DNA of 64,000 nucleotides from Alcaligenaceae bacterium. GTDB taxonomy: Bacteria; Pseudomonadota; Gammaproteobacteria; Burkholderiales; Burkholderiaceae_B. Positions within the stretch are counted from its first letter, which is position 1. Each line of letters opens with the position of its first letter. The stretch lies in assembly GCA_013416395.1 (NCBI GenBank), contig JACCEP010000001.1, forward strand, positions 372,001 through 436,000. The letters run 5' to 3'. Below are positions 8,719 to 17,152 of this stretch, piece by piece. Under the pieces are notes generated by a model. That model did not search any database. It was not told the origin of the DNA and saw nothing but the letters and a program-made list of their open reading frames with translations. Position numbers and translations under genes: made by a program.

Positions 8719-10152
8719 ATGCAGATGATTATTGACGGCAAAAATACCGATGCAATCGGCGGGCAATCGTTGCAAGTGCTGTCCCCCAATGACGGCAAGG
8801 CATTCGAAACCATTCCTCGGGGACGGAAAGCCGACGTTGACCTTGCCGTGAAGGCGGCGCGCCAGGCACTGTCGGGTGCCTGGGGCGAGTTAACCGCCCT
8901 GGAACGAGGCCGCCTCATGATTCAGCTAGGCCAGAAGATACTGGAGAATCATGAAGAGCTTGCGCAACTGGAATCGCGCGACACGGGCAAGCCAATTTCC
9001 ACATCACGCGCGGACATCTCTGCCCTGGCACGTTATTTCGAGTTTTATGGCGGCGGTGCGGACAAGGTTCACGGACAGACGATCCCATTTCTTAACGACT
9101 ACGCCGTTCAACTCGTGCGCGAACCCCTAGGTGTGACAGCGCATATCATCCCCTGGAATTATCCCGCTCAGATGTTTGGCCGCAGTGCTGCGCCCGCGCT
9201 GGCGATGGGTAATGCGATCGTCGTAAAGCCCGCCGAGGATGCGTGCCTATCTGTTCTGCGCGCCGCCGAGCTCGCTCAGGAAATCGGTTTTCCTCCTGGG
9301 GCCATCAACATTGTTACAGGTCTGGGCCATGAAGCAGGTGCGGCCTTATCGCAGCACCCTGACATCAACTTTATTTCGTTCACCGGATCGAATGAAGTTG
9401 GTGTGCTGATCCAACAGGCTGCTGCCGTTAATGCGGTCAAGTGCACGCTTGAACTGGGTGGCAAGTCTGCCCATATCGTGTTCGAAGATGCCAATGTCGA
9501 GCGGGCAATACCCGCTATCGTTAAAGGCGTTGTATACAACACAGGGCAGACATGCACCGCTGGCAGCCGCTTGCTGGTGCAGAGGTCCATCTTCGACGAC
9601 TTCATGGTGCGTCTTGCCGAAGAATTCTCCAAGACGCGTGCAGGCACACCCGACATGGACCTGACCTGCGGGCCGGTTGTGAACAAGGACCAGTTTGACC
9701 GGGTAAATCATTATGTCGACCAAGGCCGTAAAGACGGGCTGAAGATCGTGGCACAAGGGACTATTGCCGACGGCGTGCCTGCAGGTGGCTACTTTGTTAC
9801 GCCGACACTCTTCAGCGCACCTGATCACAGCAGTTGCCTGCTGAGTGACGAAATTTTTGGGCCGGTGTTGGTCGCTGTCCCCTTCGATACAGAAGCTGAA
9901 GCAGTCGCGCTATCAAATGCGACCAGCTATGGCCTGATGGGCGCTGTATGGACGGAGAACGGTGGCCGCCAGCAGCGTGTGGCCAAAGGCATGCAAGCAG
10001 GGCAAGTCTATATCAATAGCTTCGGCGCGGGAGGCGGCATCGAACTGCCCTTCGGTGGGGTGAAACGCAGCGGTCACGGTCGTGAAAAAGGCTTCATTGC
10101 CCTGGAAGAAATGAGCACTACCAAGACCATCATCAACTTTCACGGCGAGTAA
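8719..10152 (+). CDS. NAD(P)-dependent aldehyde dehydrogenase
   Basis: A 477-residue aldehyde dehydrogenase that oxidises an aldehyde to its acid with NAD(P). The oxyanion Asn is in PWNYP (N147), the general base Glu in LELGGKS (E245) and the nucleophile Cys in GQTCTAG (C279); all three are intact. It resembles betaine-aldehyde and aromatic-aldehyde dehydrogenases in length and pattern. The start directly abuts the livF stop and an SDR follows, so it likely processes the imported compound or the product of the SDR. The exact aldehyde is not evident. Confidence 0.9.
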   Translation: MQMIIDGKNTDAIGGQSLQVLSPNDGKAFETIPRGRKADVDLAVKAARQALSGAWGELTALERGRLMIQLGQKILENHEELAQLESRDTGKPISTSRADISALARYFEFYGGGADKVHGQTIPFLNDYAVQLVREPLGVTAHIIPWNYPAQMFGRSAAPALAMGNAIVVKPAEDACLSVLRAAELAQEIGFPPGAINIVTGLGHEAGAALSQHPDINFISFTGSNEVGVLIQQAAAVNAVKCTLELGGKSAHIVFEDANVERAIPAIVKGVVYNTGQTCTAGSRLLVQRSIFDDFMVRLAEEFSKTRAGTPDMDLTCGPVVNKDQFDRVNHYVDQGRKDGLKIVAQGTIADGVPAGGYFVTPTLFSAPDHSSCLLSDEIFGPVLVAVPFDTEAEAVALSNATSYGLMGAVWTENGGRQQRVAKGMQAGQVYINSFGAGGGIELPFGGVKRSGHGREKGFIALEEMSTTKTIINFHGE

Positions 10153-10185
10153 TCAACCGTGATGACACGCAAAGGGGAATAGTTA

Positions 10186-10938
10186 ATGGATCAACTCAAA
10201 GACAAGGTCGCTATTGTTACCGGCGGCGGTAGCGGCTTCGGCGAGGGTATTGTTCGTCTGTTTGCAAAAGAAGGCGCAAAAGTCGTCATTGCAGACATCA
10301 ACGAGCAGGCGGCATCCCGTGTGGCGTCCAGCATTGGCAGCAGTGCGCTCGCCATGAAAACCGACGTCACCAGCCGTGCTGATATTGACAAGCTGGTTGC
10401 TGCAACGCTTGAGAACTTTGGCTCCGTAGACATTGTAGTGAACAATGCCGCCATCACGCACAAAAACCAACCTATGCTGGACGTGGACGAAGCGATGTTC
10501 GATCGCGTGTTCAACACCAATGTAAAGTCCATTTATCTGATGACGCAGGCGACGGTGCCTGTAATGCGCAAACAGGGCAAAGGGGTGATTCTTAACATTG
10601 GCTCTACGGCGGGAATTCGGCCGCGCCCGGGCTTGTCTTGGTATAACGCGTCAAAGGGTGCGGTTAATGTACTGTCCAAGTCCATGGCCGTAGAGCTGGC
10701 TCCCGAGAACATTCGCGTCAATTCAATCTGCCCGGTCATGGGCGTAACCGGCATGTTCGAGTTGTTTATGGGGTTACCCGATACGCCGGAGAATCGCGCC
10801 AAGTTTCAGTCAACCATACCCATGGGAAGATTCTGTCAGCCATCAGACGTGGCAGCTGCGGCGCTCTACCTGGCTAGCGATGCAGCAGAATTCATTACCG
10901 GTGTCGAGCTTCCGGTGGACGGCGGTAGAACTATCTAG
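10186..10938 (+). CDS. Short-chain dehydrogenase/reductase (SDR)
   Basis: A classical SDR of 250 residues that oxidises an alcohol or reduces a ketone with NAD(P). It has the TGGGSGFGEG cofactor loop at the N-terminus, NNAA in the fourth strand region, the catalytic Ser in GSTAG near residue 140, and YxxxK at Y153-K157. It ends with the usual C-terminal VDGG. In the operon it sits between the aldehyde dehydrogenase and the binding protein, suggesting stepwise alcohol to aldehyde to acid oxidation of the imported substrate. Confidence 0.9.
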   Translation: MDQLKDKVAIVTGGGSGFGEGIVRLFAKEGAKVVIADINEQAASRVASSIGSSALAMKTDVTSRADIDKLVAATLENFGSVDIVVNNAAITHKNQPMLDVDEAMFDRVFNTNVKSIYLMTQATVPVMRKQGKGVILNIGSTAGIRPRPGLSWYNASKGAVNVLSKSMAVELAPENIRVNSICPVMGVTGMFELFMGLPDTPENRAKFQSTIPMGRFCQPSDVAAAALYLASDAAEFITGVELPVDGGRTI

Positions 10939-10963
10939 GCGTATCAGTTCATGGCAGTTAACC

Positions 10964-10978
10964 GCGGCAACATGCCGC
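10964..10978 (+). other. Intercistronic hairpin before the binding protein gene
   Basis: GCGGCA (10964-10969) pairs with TGCCGC (10973-10978) over a 3-base loop, in the 75-base gap ahead of the solute-binding protein. Such hairpins in transporter operons often set the high relative yield of the binding protein by protecting mRNA; here that role is inferred. Confidence 0.4.
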
Positions 10979-11013
10979 ACGAGTGGCTATAAAACCAAAT
11001 GAGGAGACACATT

Positions 11014-12315
11014 ATGTTGATGACTAAAATTAGTTGCCTGCTAGGTGCTGTGGCACTGGCTGGGGCAAGTATGACGACGATTGCGGCAGAAAAGCCCCAA
11101 TCGTTGCAGGTAGGTATTTCGACGTATCTGTCGGGGCCCGCCTCGGTATTTGGGGTGCCAGCGCGTGATGCTGCCGATTTATTGATTGCTGATATGAATG
11201 CCAATGGTGGGATCGGCGGCGTCAAGATCGTGCCTACCTATATCGACGAAGGTGGCGGCAGTGAAAAACTGTTGTCTGAATACCGTCGTTTGGCGGCAGG
11301 GGGCACTGATGTAATGCTCTCAGCCATTTCCAGCGGGCATTGCAATATCGTTGCGCCAGTGGCCGAAGACCTGAAGATGCTCAATATTCTGTGGGATTGC
11401 GGTACCGAAAAGGTACTGGAACAGAAGCAGCTGAAGTACGTGGTGCGTACTGAAGCCAATGCGACCACCGAAATGGTCGCGACGGTGCTGTATCTGCTCA
11501 AGCAAAAGCCAGACTTCAAAACGTTGGCAATCGTCAACCAGGATTATGCCTGGGGCCGCGACTCACGAGAAATTTTTGTTGCAGCGCTCAAGAAGTTCAA
11601 GCCGGACGTAAAAATCGTTGCCGAGATGTACCCCAAGTTTGGCGCGTCAGACTTTTCAACAGAGATCAGCCGTCTGCAGGCACTGCGCCCAGACGTGATC
11701 CTGTCGACGTCCTGGGGCGGCGATTTGGATAACTTTGTGCGCCAGTCGGCACAGCGCAATCTGTTCAAAAACTCGCTTTTCGTGCTGCCCCTGGCGGAAA
11801 GTTCGCTCGAGCGTCTGGGCAACAGCTTGCCTGATGGTGTAATTATCGGTGCGCGCGGCGACCATTACTTTCTGCATCCTGAGACCAAAGACGATCCTGC
11901 ACACAAGGCGTTCGTGAAAAAATTCCACGACAAGACGGGCGCATATCCAATCTATTCGGTCTATCACATGGTGCAGGCACTGTATGGCTTGAAGGCGGGC
12001 TACGACAAGGCCATTGCCGACAACAAGGGCGAGTGGCCCAGCACCGAACAGGTGGCAGCTGCAATGCATGACATCGACTTTAAGGGCTTTGGCCGCGAAC
12101 TGCACCTGCACCGCAAAGACGGTCAGGCGCTGGAGGCGCAACTGCTGGGCATCACCAAAACCAGTAGCGACTACCCCTTCAAAGTACTGGGTAACATGAT
12201 GATCGTACCGGCAGAGTTAGTCACGCCACCCGAGGGCGAGGCATCACTCGACTGGATCGCGAAGAATGTCGATGCCAAGTTGCTGGACAGTGATCAGCTA
12301 ACCACCTTTAAATAG
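11014..12315 (+). CDS. LIV-type ABC transporter solute-binding protein
   Basis: A 433-residue periplasmic binding protein (type I fold, LivJ/AmiC-like) for the importer encoded upstream. The start at 11014 is chosen because a strong ribosome site (GAGGAGA, 11001-11007) sits 6 bases before it; an in-frame ATG at 10999 would overlap that site. It has a cleavable signal peptide ending near AAEK. The mature N-terminus (VGISTYLSGPAS) matches the family's first strand and ligand loop. Length is longer than LivJ and nearer to amide/urea/aromatic-acid binders, so a branched-chain amino acid ligand is not assumed. Confidence 0.9.
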   Translation: MLMTKISCLLGAVALAGASMTTIAAEKPQSLQVGISTYLSGPASVFGVPARDAADLLIADMNANGGIGGVKIVPTYIDEGGGSEKLLSEYRRLAAGGTDVMLSAISSGHCNIVAPVAEDLKMLNILWDCGTEKVLEQKQLKYVVRTEANATTEMVATVLYLLKQKPDFKTLAIVNQDYAWGRDSREIFVAALKKFKPDVKIVAEMYPKFGASDFSTEISRLQALRPDVILSTSWGGDLDNFVRQSAQRNLFKNSLFVLPLAESSLERLGNSLPDGVIIGARGDHYFLHPETKDDPAHKAFVKKFHDKTGAYPIYSVYHMVQALYGLKAGYDKAIADNKGEWPSTEQVAAAMHDIDFKGFGRELHLHRKDGQALEAQLLGITKTSSDYPFKVLGNMMIVPAELVTPPEGEASLDWIAKNVDAKLLDSDQLTTFK

Positions 12316-12325
12316 CACTATCTTA

Positions 12326-12353
12326 GACAGGCGCGGCGCAATTCGCGCCTGTC
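12326..12353. terminator. GC-rich hairpin at the end of the LIV operon
   Basis: A perfect 10-base stem, GACAGGCGCG (12326-12335) with CGCGCCTGTC (12344-12353), lies 11 bases after the binding-protein stop. It is followed by an A-rich rather than U-rich run, so it is not a textbook intrinsic terminator on this strand; it may protect the 3' end. Confidence 0.5.
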
Positions 12354-12537
12354 CGAAAAAAACAAGCTTTACTCAAAGGGGTTTGAGCACCGTAGTTCTC
12401 TGTACAAGCGTAGACTTTATGCGTCTTACGTGGTTTGTCGTATCGCTACTCGATAACCGATAGAACGATGCTTCCAGAAAAGACACATCGACTTAACGTC
12501 ACCATCAACCTCACACCGATCATATGGAAGCAACACC

Positions 12538-13182
12538 ATGTACACCCCCGCCCATTTCCAGGAAACAAACCCTGACGAAATCACTGCCCTCATCGACGCG
12601 GCACCCTTGGCCTGTATCGTGGCCCAGACGGCAGAGGGGCTAGTTGCCAATCATTTTCCGCTTTTGATTGGCAGCGACGGTGCGCTCATTGGTCACCTTG
12701 CACTCGCCAATGACATGCATCGATTGGTTGCTGATGGTCAGGAGGTGCTGGTAATTTTTCGAGGCGACGATGCGTACGTTTCTCCTAACTTTTATCCGAG
12801 CAAGCAGGAGCATCATCGGCACGTGCCTACCTGGAATTATCAGGTTGTCCATATATACGGTGACATTACCTTTCAGCACGATGAGCGCGCCAAACGCACG
12901 GCGGTCGCACTATTGACGCGCAAACACGAACGGCGTGTAAACGGCGACCAGGCCTGGAAAATGACCGACGCCCCTGCCCAGTATATTGACGAAATGCTGT
13001 CCAATATTGTGGCCTTCCGTATTGATATACGTCGCACCCTCGCCAAATCAAAGCTCAGCCAGAACCGGGAAGCGCGCGATTACGTTGGTGCTATCGACGG
13101 TTTGCGAGCAAGCGGGCATGACGCGATGGCGGAAGCAATGGCGCAACGCCTTTCCCATTCGGAAGACGCCGATCGCTCGTAA
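12538..13182 (+). CDS. PaiB-like FMN-binding protein
   Basis: The 214-residue protein matches the PaiB/FMN-binding split-barrel family, named after a Bacillus negative regulator of sporulation and protease genes. Family features are the opening MYTPxHF motif, ANHFPLL near residue 37, the VSPNFYPSK stretch near 80 and PTWNYQVVHIYG. In proteobacteria such proteins are usually single genes and are thought to bind FMN, acting as a small oxidoreductase or regulator; the activity is not established. It stands alone between the LIV operon and the iron block. Confidence 0.85.
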   Translation: MYTPAHFQETNPDEITALIDAAPLACIVAQTAEGLVANHFPLLIGSDGALIGHLALANDMHRLVADGQEVLVIFRGDDAYVSPNFYPSKQEHHRHVPTWNYQVVHIYGDITFQHDERAKRTAVALLTRKHERRVNGDQAWKMTDAPAQYIDEMLSNIVAFRIDIRRTLAKSKLSQNREARDYVGAIDGLRASGHDAMAEAMAQRLSHSEDADRS

Positions 13183-13584
13183 CTAACATCGCGGCCTGCC
13201 GTTCGGGAAGCCGACTTCGCGCCCTGGCAGCAACAATGATTAAAGAATGGGCCTGTTGTCTTTTTTGCTGTTCTTGGGCTAACTGAGCAGCACAGATTAA
13301 TAACGCGCTCAGAGGGCTGGCCCTGGAGCACGACGTCAAACTCTGCGCGCAATTTTGCTCGGCGGGCTTAAATCGATCGTTGGCGGCAATATTCCAGCCA
13401 AATAGAGTGCTGCCGACTATATCTCCTTATAGTTAAAGACGGGCCTGGCAGGCTAAAAATCTCGCCCTGCCCGCGACAACAACTGGCATCAGGCGATCCG
13501 AAAATAGCAACATTACAACGCCTGACGCACATTGGCTGCGCTTGTGCACCGCATTCAAGTAACAATTGCCATACGTATAACGAA

Positions 13585-13599
13585 TGAGAATAATTGTTG
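13585..13599. promoter_or_regulatory. Fur-box-like site 1
   Basis: TGAGAATAATTGTTG matches the 7-1-7 Fur consensus (TGATAAT-N-ATTATCA) at 10 of 14 positions, in an AT-rich stretch upstream of a siderophore receptor. Iron-dependent repression is inferred. Confidence 0.5.
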
Positions 13600-13665
13600 T
13601 TTTTATACAATTATTTTAATATTCAAGTGATCTTGGGAATGCTGGACTATACAATTCACCACCAA

Positions 13666-13680
13666 TAACAATCATTCGCA
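13666..13680. promoter_or_regulatory. Fur-box-like site 2
   Basis: TAACAATCATTCGCA (reverse complement TGCGAATGATTGTTA) matches the 7-1-7 Fur consensus at 10 of 14 positions, 24 bases before the receptor start, where bound Fur would block RNA polymerase. Confidence 0.5.
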
Positions 13681-13703
13681 TCTCCATTCTCAGGAACTTT
13701 CCC

Positions 13704-15962
13704 GTGTCCGATCAACACTCTTTAAGCTCATCCAGCAACTTACGGATGGGCGGCAGCCTCGCCATGGCCTTGGCTACGCCCTCTTTACTCTTGGGCGCTT
13801 CAGCGTTTGCGCAGACTCCCTCTACAGACCAGGCCAGCCAATTGGCGCCTATTAAGGTGCGTGGCGAATCGAACAATACCTACGACGTGAAGCAATCTGC
13901 CTCGCAGAAATTTACCGCGCCATTGCTCGACACGCCAAAGTCCGTACAGATCATTCCCCAGGAAGTAATCCAGGACCAGGCAGCTTCCTCGCTAACGGAT
14001 GTGCTTCGCAATACGCCCGGCATAACCTTTGGCGCCGGCGAAGGTGGCAACCCCCTGGGTGATCGTCCTTTCATTCGTGGTTTCGACGCGCAAGGCAGCA
14101 CGTTTGTAGATGGCATGCGCGATATCGGCGCCACCTCACGTGAAGTGTTCAATCTAGAGCAGGTAGAAGTGATCAAAGGCTCTGACGGTGCATACGGTGG
14201 CCGTGGCGGTGCGGGCGGCAGCATTAACCTGATTAGCAAGACAGCCAAGCTGGATAATTTTTCAAATGCCAGCCTGGGCATTGGCACAGACAACTACTAT
14301 CGCGGTACCGTCGATGGCAACTGGATGCTGTCGGATACGTCGGCGTTCCGGCTCAATGGTATGTATCACAAGGCAGATGTCGCCGGGCGCGATGTCGTGG
14401 ACAACAAGCGCTGGGGTATTGCGCCTACCCTCAGTTTTGGTTTGGGCACGCCTACCCGCGTTACGCTGGGCTACTACCATCTTGATACCGATGACATACC
14501 CGATGGCGGTATTCCCTATGAGTACCCGCGAGGCAATCTTAGCGGGCCGGTTGATGTAGATCGCGATAACTTCTATGGCCTGACCAGCGACTACCGCAAG
14601 ACTACCAGCGACATGGTCACTCTGGGCGTTGAGCATGACTTCAACGACGCGCTGACGTTACGCAACACCACCCGCTACACGCACTCTGACCAGCGCTACG
14701 TGTGGACGCAGCCCGACGACTCCAAAGGCAATGTCGCCAATGGCCTGGTCTGGCGTCGTGCAAACACGCGTGACAGTGCCGTTAAGAGCGTCGCCAACCA
14801 AACTGAACTGGTGGGCAAGGCAGTTACGGGCTCGCTCAAGCACAGCTTTAACGTGGGTGTTGAACTGTCGCAAGAAAAAGGCCACAAAGACAGCCTGGAT
14901 ATCGCTCGTGGCACAGGTAGTGGCGCAAACAACGTCTGCAATTTCGGCGCAGGGGCAGCGTCGGGCTATAACTGCACCAGCCTGTACAACCCTAATCCGC
15001 GTGACCCATGGGTCAATACCGGTACGGGCGACCCAACGGGCAACCGGACTGAAACGGAAATCACCACCAAGTCCATCTACGCCTTTGACACGATTGAGTT
15101 CAACAAGCAGTGGCAGGCAGGTCTGGGGCTACGCGTGGACGATTACTCCACAAAATTTATTAATACGCCCGCCAATGGTTCCACAACCGTGCGCCGTCAC
15201 GACACACTTGTTAACTATCAGCTTGGCCTGGTCTACAAGCCCGTAGACAACGGCAGCATCTATGTGTCGTACGCCACGTCGTCCACACCGTCCAACTCAG
15301 ACTTGAGTGAAGGCGCTGGCAATAGTTTGGCACCTGGACGCGGCGGCGCAGGGGCTAACGCTGACGACATGGCACCCGAAAAGAACAAAACCTTCGAAAT
15401 CGGCACCAAGTGGGATTTGTTCAACGACAACATGACGTTTACCGCTGCCATTTTCCGCACCGAAACCACCAACGCGCGTATTACGCTGCCTGACAACAGC
15501 TACGCCATGGCGGGCAAGAAGCAGGTAGATGGCCTGGAGCTTGGTCTTTCGGGCGCGATCACGCCCAAGTGGCATGTGTTTGGCGGCTATACGTACCTGC
15601 GCAGCAATCTGAAGGACAACGGCCCAGGCAACGCTTCGGCCAACGACGGCAATGACTTCCCGAATACCCCACGTCATAGCTTCAGCCTTTGGTCGACATA
15701 TCAGCCAATATCAAAGCTTACGCTGGGCGCGGGCGCCTATTTTGTAGATAGTCAGTTTGGCGACACGGCCAACAAACTTGAAATACCTTCGTACTGGCGC
15801 TTCGATGCCATGGCGGCCTATAAGTTCAGCAAGAACGTGAGCGCACAGCTGAACATATTGAACCTGACCAACAAGACGTATTACGACAAGGCCTACCCGG
15901 CTCATTATGCAAATATTGCTCCCGGGCGTAGTGCAATTCTTAACTTGAACCTTGCGTATTAA
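13704..15962 (+). CDS. TonB-dependent siderophore receptor (Fiu/PiuA-like)
   Basis: A 752-residue outer-membrane receptor for ferric siderophores, energised by TonB. The start is a GTG at 13704. A signal peptide ends near AFAQ (about residue 36). The plug domain follows, with the TPKSVQIIPQ and PFIRGFDAQGSTFVDGMRD signatures, then VEVIKGSDGAYGGRGG before the 22-strand barrel, which ends in an aromatic residue (LNLAY). Two Fur-like sites lie upstream, and a terminator follows the stop. Similarity to catecholate receptors Fiu/PiuA is supported by the adjoining Sel1-repeat gene, a neighbour of piuA in Pseudomonas; the ligand is not proven. Confidence 0.92.
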   Translation: MSDQHSLSSSSNLRMGGSLAMALATPSLLLGASAFAQTPSTDQASQLAPIKVRGESNNTYDVKQSASQKFTAPLLDTPKSVQIIPQEVIQDQAASSLTDVLRNTPGITFGAGEGGNPLGDRPFIRGFDAQGSTFVDGMRDIGATSREVFNLEQVEVIKGSDGAYGGRGGAGGSINLISKTAKLDNFSNASLGIGTDNYYRGTVDGNWMLSDTSAFRLNGMYHKADVAGRDVVDNKRWGIAPTLSFGLGTPTRVTLGYYHLDTDDIPDGGIPYEYPRGNLSGPVDVDRDNFYGLTSDYRKTTSDMVTLGVEHDFNDALTLRNTTRYTHSDQRYVWTQPDDSKGNVANGLVWRRANTRDSAVKSVANQTELVGKAVTGSLKHSFNVGVELSQEKGHKDSLDIARGTGSGANNVCNFGAGAASGYNCTSLYNPNPRDPWVNTGTGDPTGNRTETEITTKSIYAFDTIEFNKQWQAGLGLRVDDYSTKFINTPANGSTTVRRHDTLVNYQLGLVYKPVDNGSIYVSYATSSTPSNSDLSEGAGNSLAPGRGGAGANADDMAPEKNKTFEIGTKWDLFNDNMTFTAAIFRTETTNARITLPDNSYAMAGKKQVDGLELGLSGAITPKWHVFGGYTYLRSNLKDNGPGNASANDGNDFPNTPRHSFSLWSTYQPISKLTLGAGAYFVDSQFGDTANKLEIPSYWRFDAMAAYKFSKNVSAQLNILNLTNKTYYDKAYPAHYANIAPGRSAILNLNLAY

Positions 15963-15999
15963 GCGTTCAAGTTAGCGCACCTCTTTCAGGGGTGAGCAT

Positions 16000-16039
16000 G
16001 CCGGGGCCAGCACATAGTGCAGGCACCCGGCCTTTTTTT
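16000..16039 (+). terminator. Intrinsic terminator after the first TonB receptor
   Basis: GCCGGG (16000-16005) pairs with CCCGGC (16026-16031), extended inwards by GCC/GGC, and is followed by seven T (16033-16039). It lies about 40 bases after the receptor stop and separates it from the Sel1 gene. Confidence 0.75.
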
Positions 16040-16062
16040 CGATCAACAGCACGCACCCAGAC

Positions 16063-16782
16063 ATGAAAGAAATTCCCATACGAGATTTCAACAACACAAC
16101 GCCTGAACAGTTTCTGGAAATACTGAAAGGGCCCGCTGACGAGGCGGCACGGTGGCTACATACCGCCGCTGAGCTCGGCATCGTCGAGGCCCAGGTGCAT
16201 TACGGCCAGGTATTGCTGGATGGCACGGGCGTGGAAAAGAACCCGGAACATGCGTTTCAATGGTTTAAGTTAGCCGCCAACGAAGGCCATGTGATGGCCA
16301 TGAATATGCTGGGTCGTTGCTACGAGAATGGCTGGGGCACACAACCCGATATGCTGCTGGCCAATTATTGGTTCAAGCTTGCCGCTGCGGCCGGACTGGA
16401 TTGGGGTATGTACAACTATGCCACGTCACTGGCGCTGGGGCGCGGTACTGAGATGAACCGCGGGCAAGCGCTGGCGTTGCTGCGTGAGGCGGCAGCCATG
16501 GGGCATGTTAAGTCATGGAATCTGTTGGGTGGGTTTTATGAGGACGGCTGGGAAGTCGATGTAGACATGGATTGTGCACTGGATTGCTATCACCGCGCAG
16601 CCATAGGGGGTGATTTTCGCGGCCAGTTCAACTACGCCCGGTTATTGATAGCACACGGCAGACCAGGAGAAGCGCCCAGCTGGATGAACCGTGCCTATGA
16701 GAATGCAACGGAAGCCTTTCGAGCGAAGATGCGACAGTTTCTGGCTGCAAGCAGCGACCCTGAACTCCAGGGCCTTTTGTAA
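16063..16782 (+). CDS. Sel1/TPR-like repeat protein
   Basis: A 239-residue protein built almost entirely of Sel1-like helical repeats of about 36 residues, seen as successive AxxWxxxAAxxGxxxAxxxLG patterns (for example AFQWFKLAANEGHVMAMNMLG and ANYWFKLAAAAGLDWGMYNY). There is no signal peptide, so it is likely cytoplasmic and mediates protein contacts. In Pseudomonas a Sel1 gene lies with piuA and the dioxygenase gene piuC; here piuC is absent and a second receptor follows. The first receptor's terminator precedes it, so it may have its own promoter or be reached by readthrough. Confidence 0.85.
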   Translation: MKEIPIRDFNNTTPEQFLEILKGPADEAARWLHTAAELGIVEAQVHYGQVLLDGTGVEKNPEHAFQWFKLAANEGHVMAMNMLGRCYENGWGTQPDMLLANYWFKLAAAAGLDWGMYNYATSLALGRGTEMNRGQALALLREAAAMGHVKSWNLLGGFYEDGWEVDVDMDCALDCYHRAAIGGDFRGQFNYARLLIAHGRPGEAPSWMNRAYENATEAFRAKMRQFLAASSDPELQGLL

Positions 16783-17152
16783 GAAGCACCTAGAATTATC
16801 TGCCTGCCAGAGCGATCCGCTACTGCCCTTGGACCATGGCTCCGGCAAGCAGCCCCCCACCGCTTCTACGCGCAACACCACCCTTCTGCGCGGCTGAACG
16901 AATCTAAAATCACTTTGACATCCTCCTCGGACTTGAACGGCGGGGCCTGCCGCGCACCGGGTCAAGAAAGCCCGCAACGCGTGGATTGCAGCTGCACGCG
17001 CCCGCTGCGCGCATCGAAGAACTGTTGGATTCATGTAACAAAAAAACCACAAAAAGAAATAATAACTGAATCTTGATGGAAATCATTATCATTTGCTTTT
17101 ACTATTTGTCTCTAACTTTTTCTATCAAACTTCATACAAGAGCTCGCCATTT
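16783..17152. other. 370-base gap with possible IS200/IS605 end relic and Fur-type promoter
   Basis: No gene is seen. At 16914-16960 the sequence TTTGACATCCTCC followed by a GC-rich imperfect inverted repeat resembles the terminal hairpin of IS200/IS605-family elements, but no transposase or TnpB remains. The last 100 bases are AT-rich and hold a Fur-box-like site before the second receptor. Confidence 0.35.
17077..17091. promoter_or_regulatory. Fur-box-like site 3
   Basis: TGGAAATCATTATCA matches the 7-1-7 Fur consensus at 12 of 14 positions, including a perfect ATTATCA half, 62 bases before the second receptor start. It is the best Fur candidate in the window. Confidence 0.65.

Larger units (their letters stand above)
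13183..13703. promoter_or_regulatory. 521-base gap upstream of the siderophore receptor, with Fur-controlled promoter
   Basis: No convincing gene was found in this gap; short frames lack recognisable content. The last 130 bases are AT-rich and contain two Fur-box-like sites (listed separately), so the promoter of the receptor lies near 13580-13680. The first 350 bases are of normal composition and unexplained; they may be old gene remnants. Confidence 0.5.

Noticed and set aside
12326-12360. Classic rho-independent terminator after the first LIV operon
   Set aside because: The stem is perfect, but an A-run rather than a T-run follows on the coding strand, so it is listed only as a hairpin with moderate confidence.
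13183-13560. Small genes in the gap before the first siderophore receptor
   Set aside because: Several frames of 60-90 codons exist, but none has a ribosome site, a recognisable motif or natural composition.
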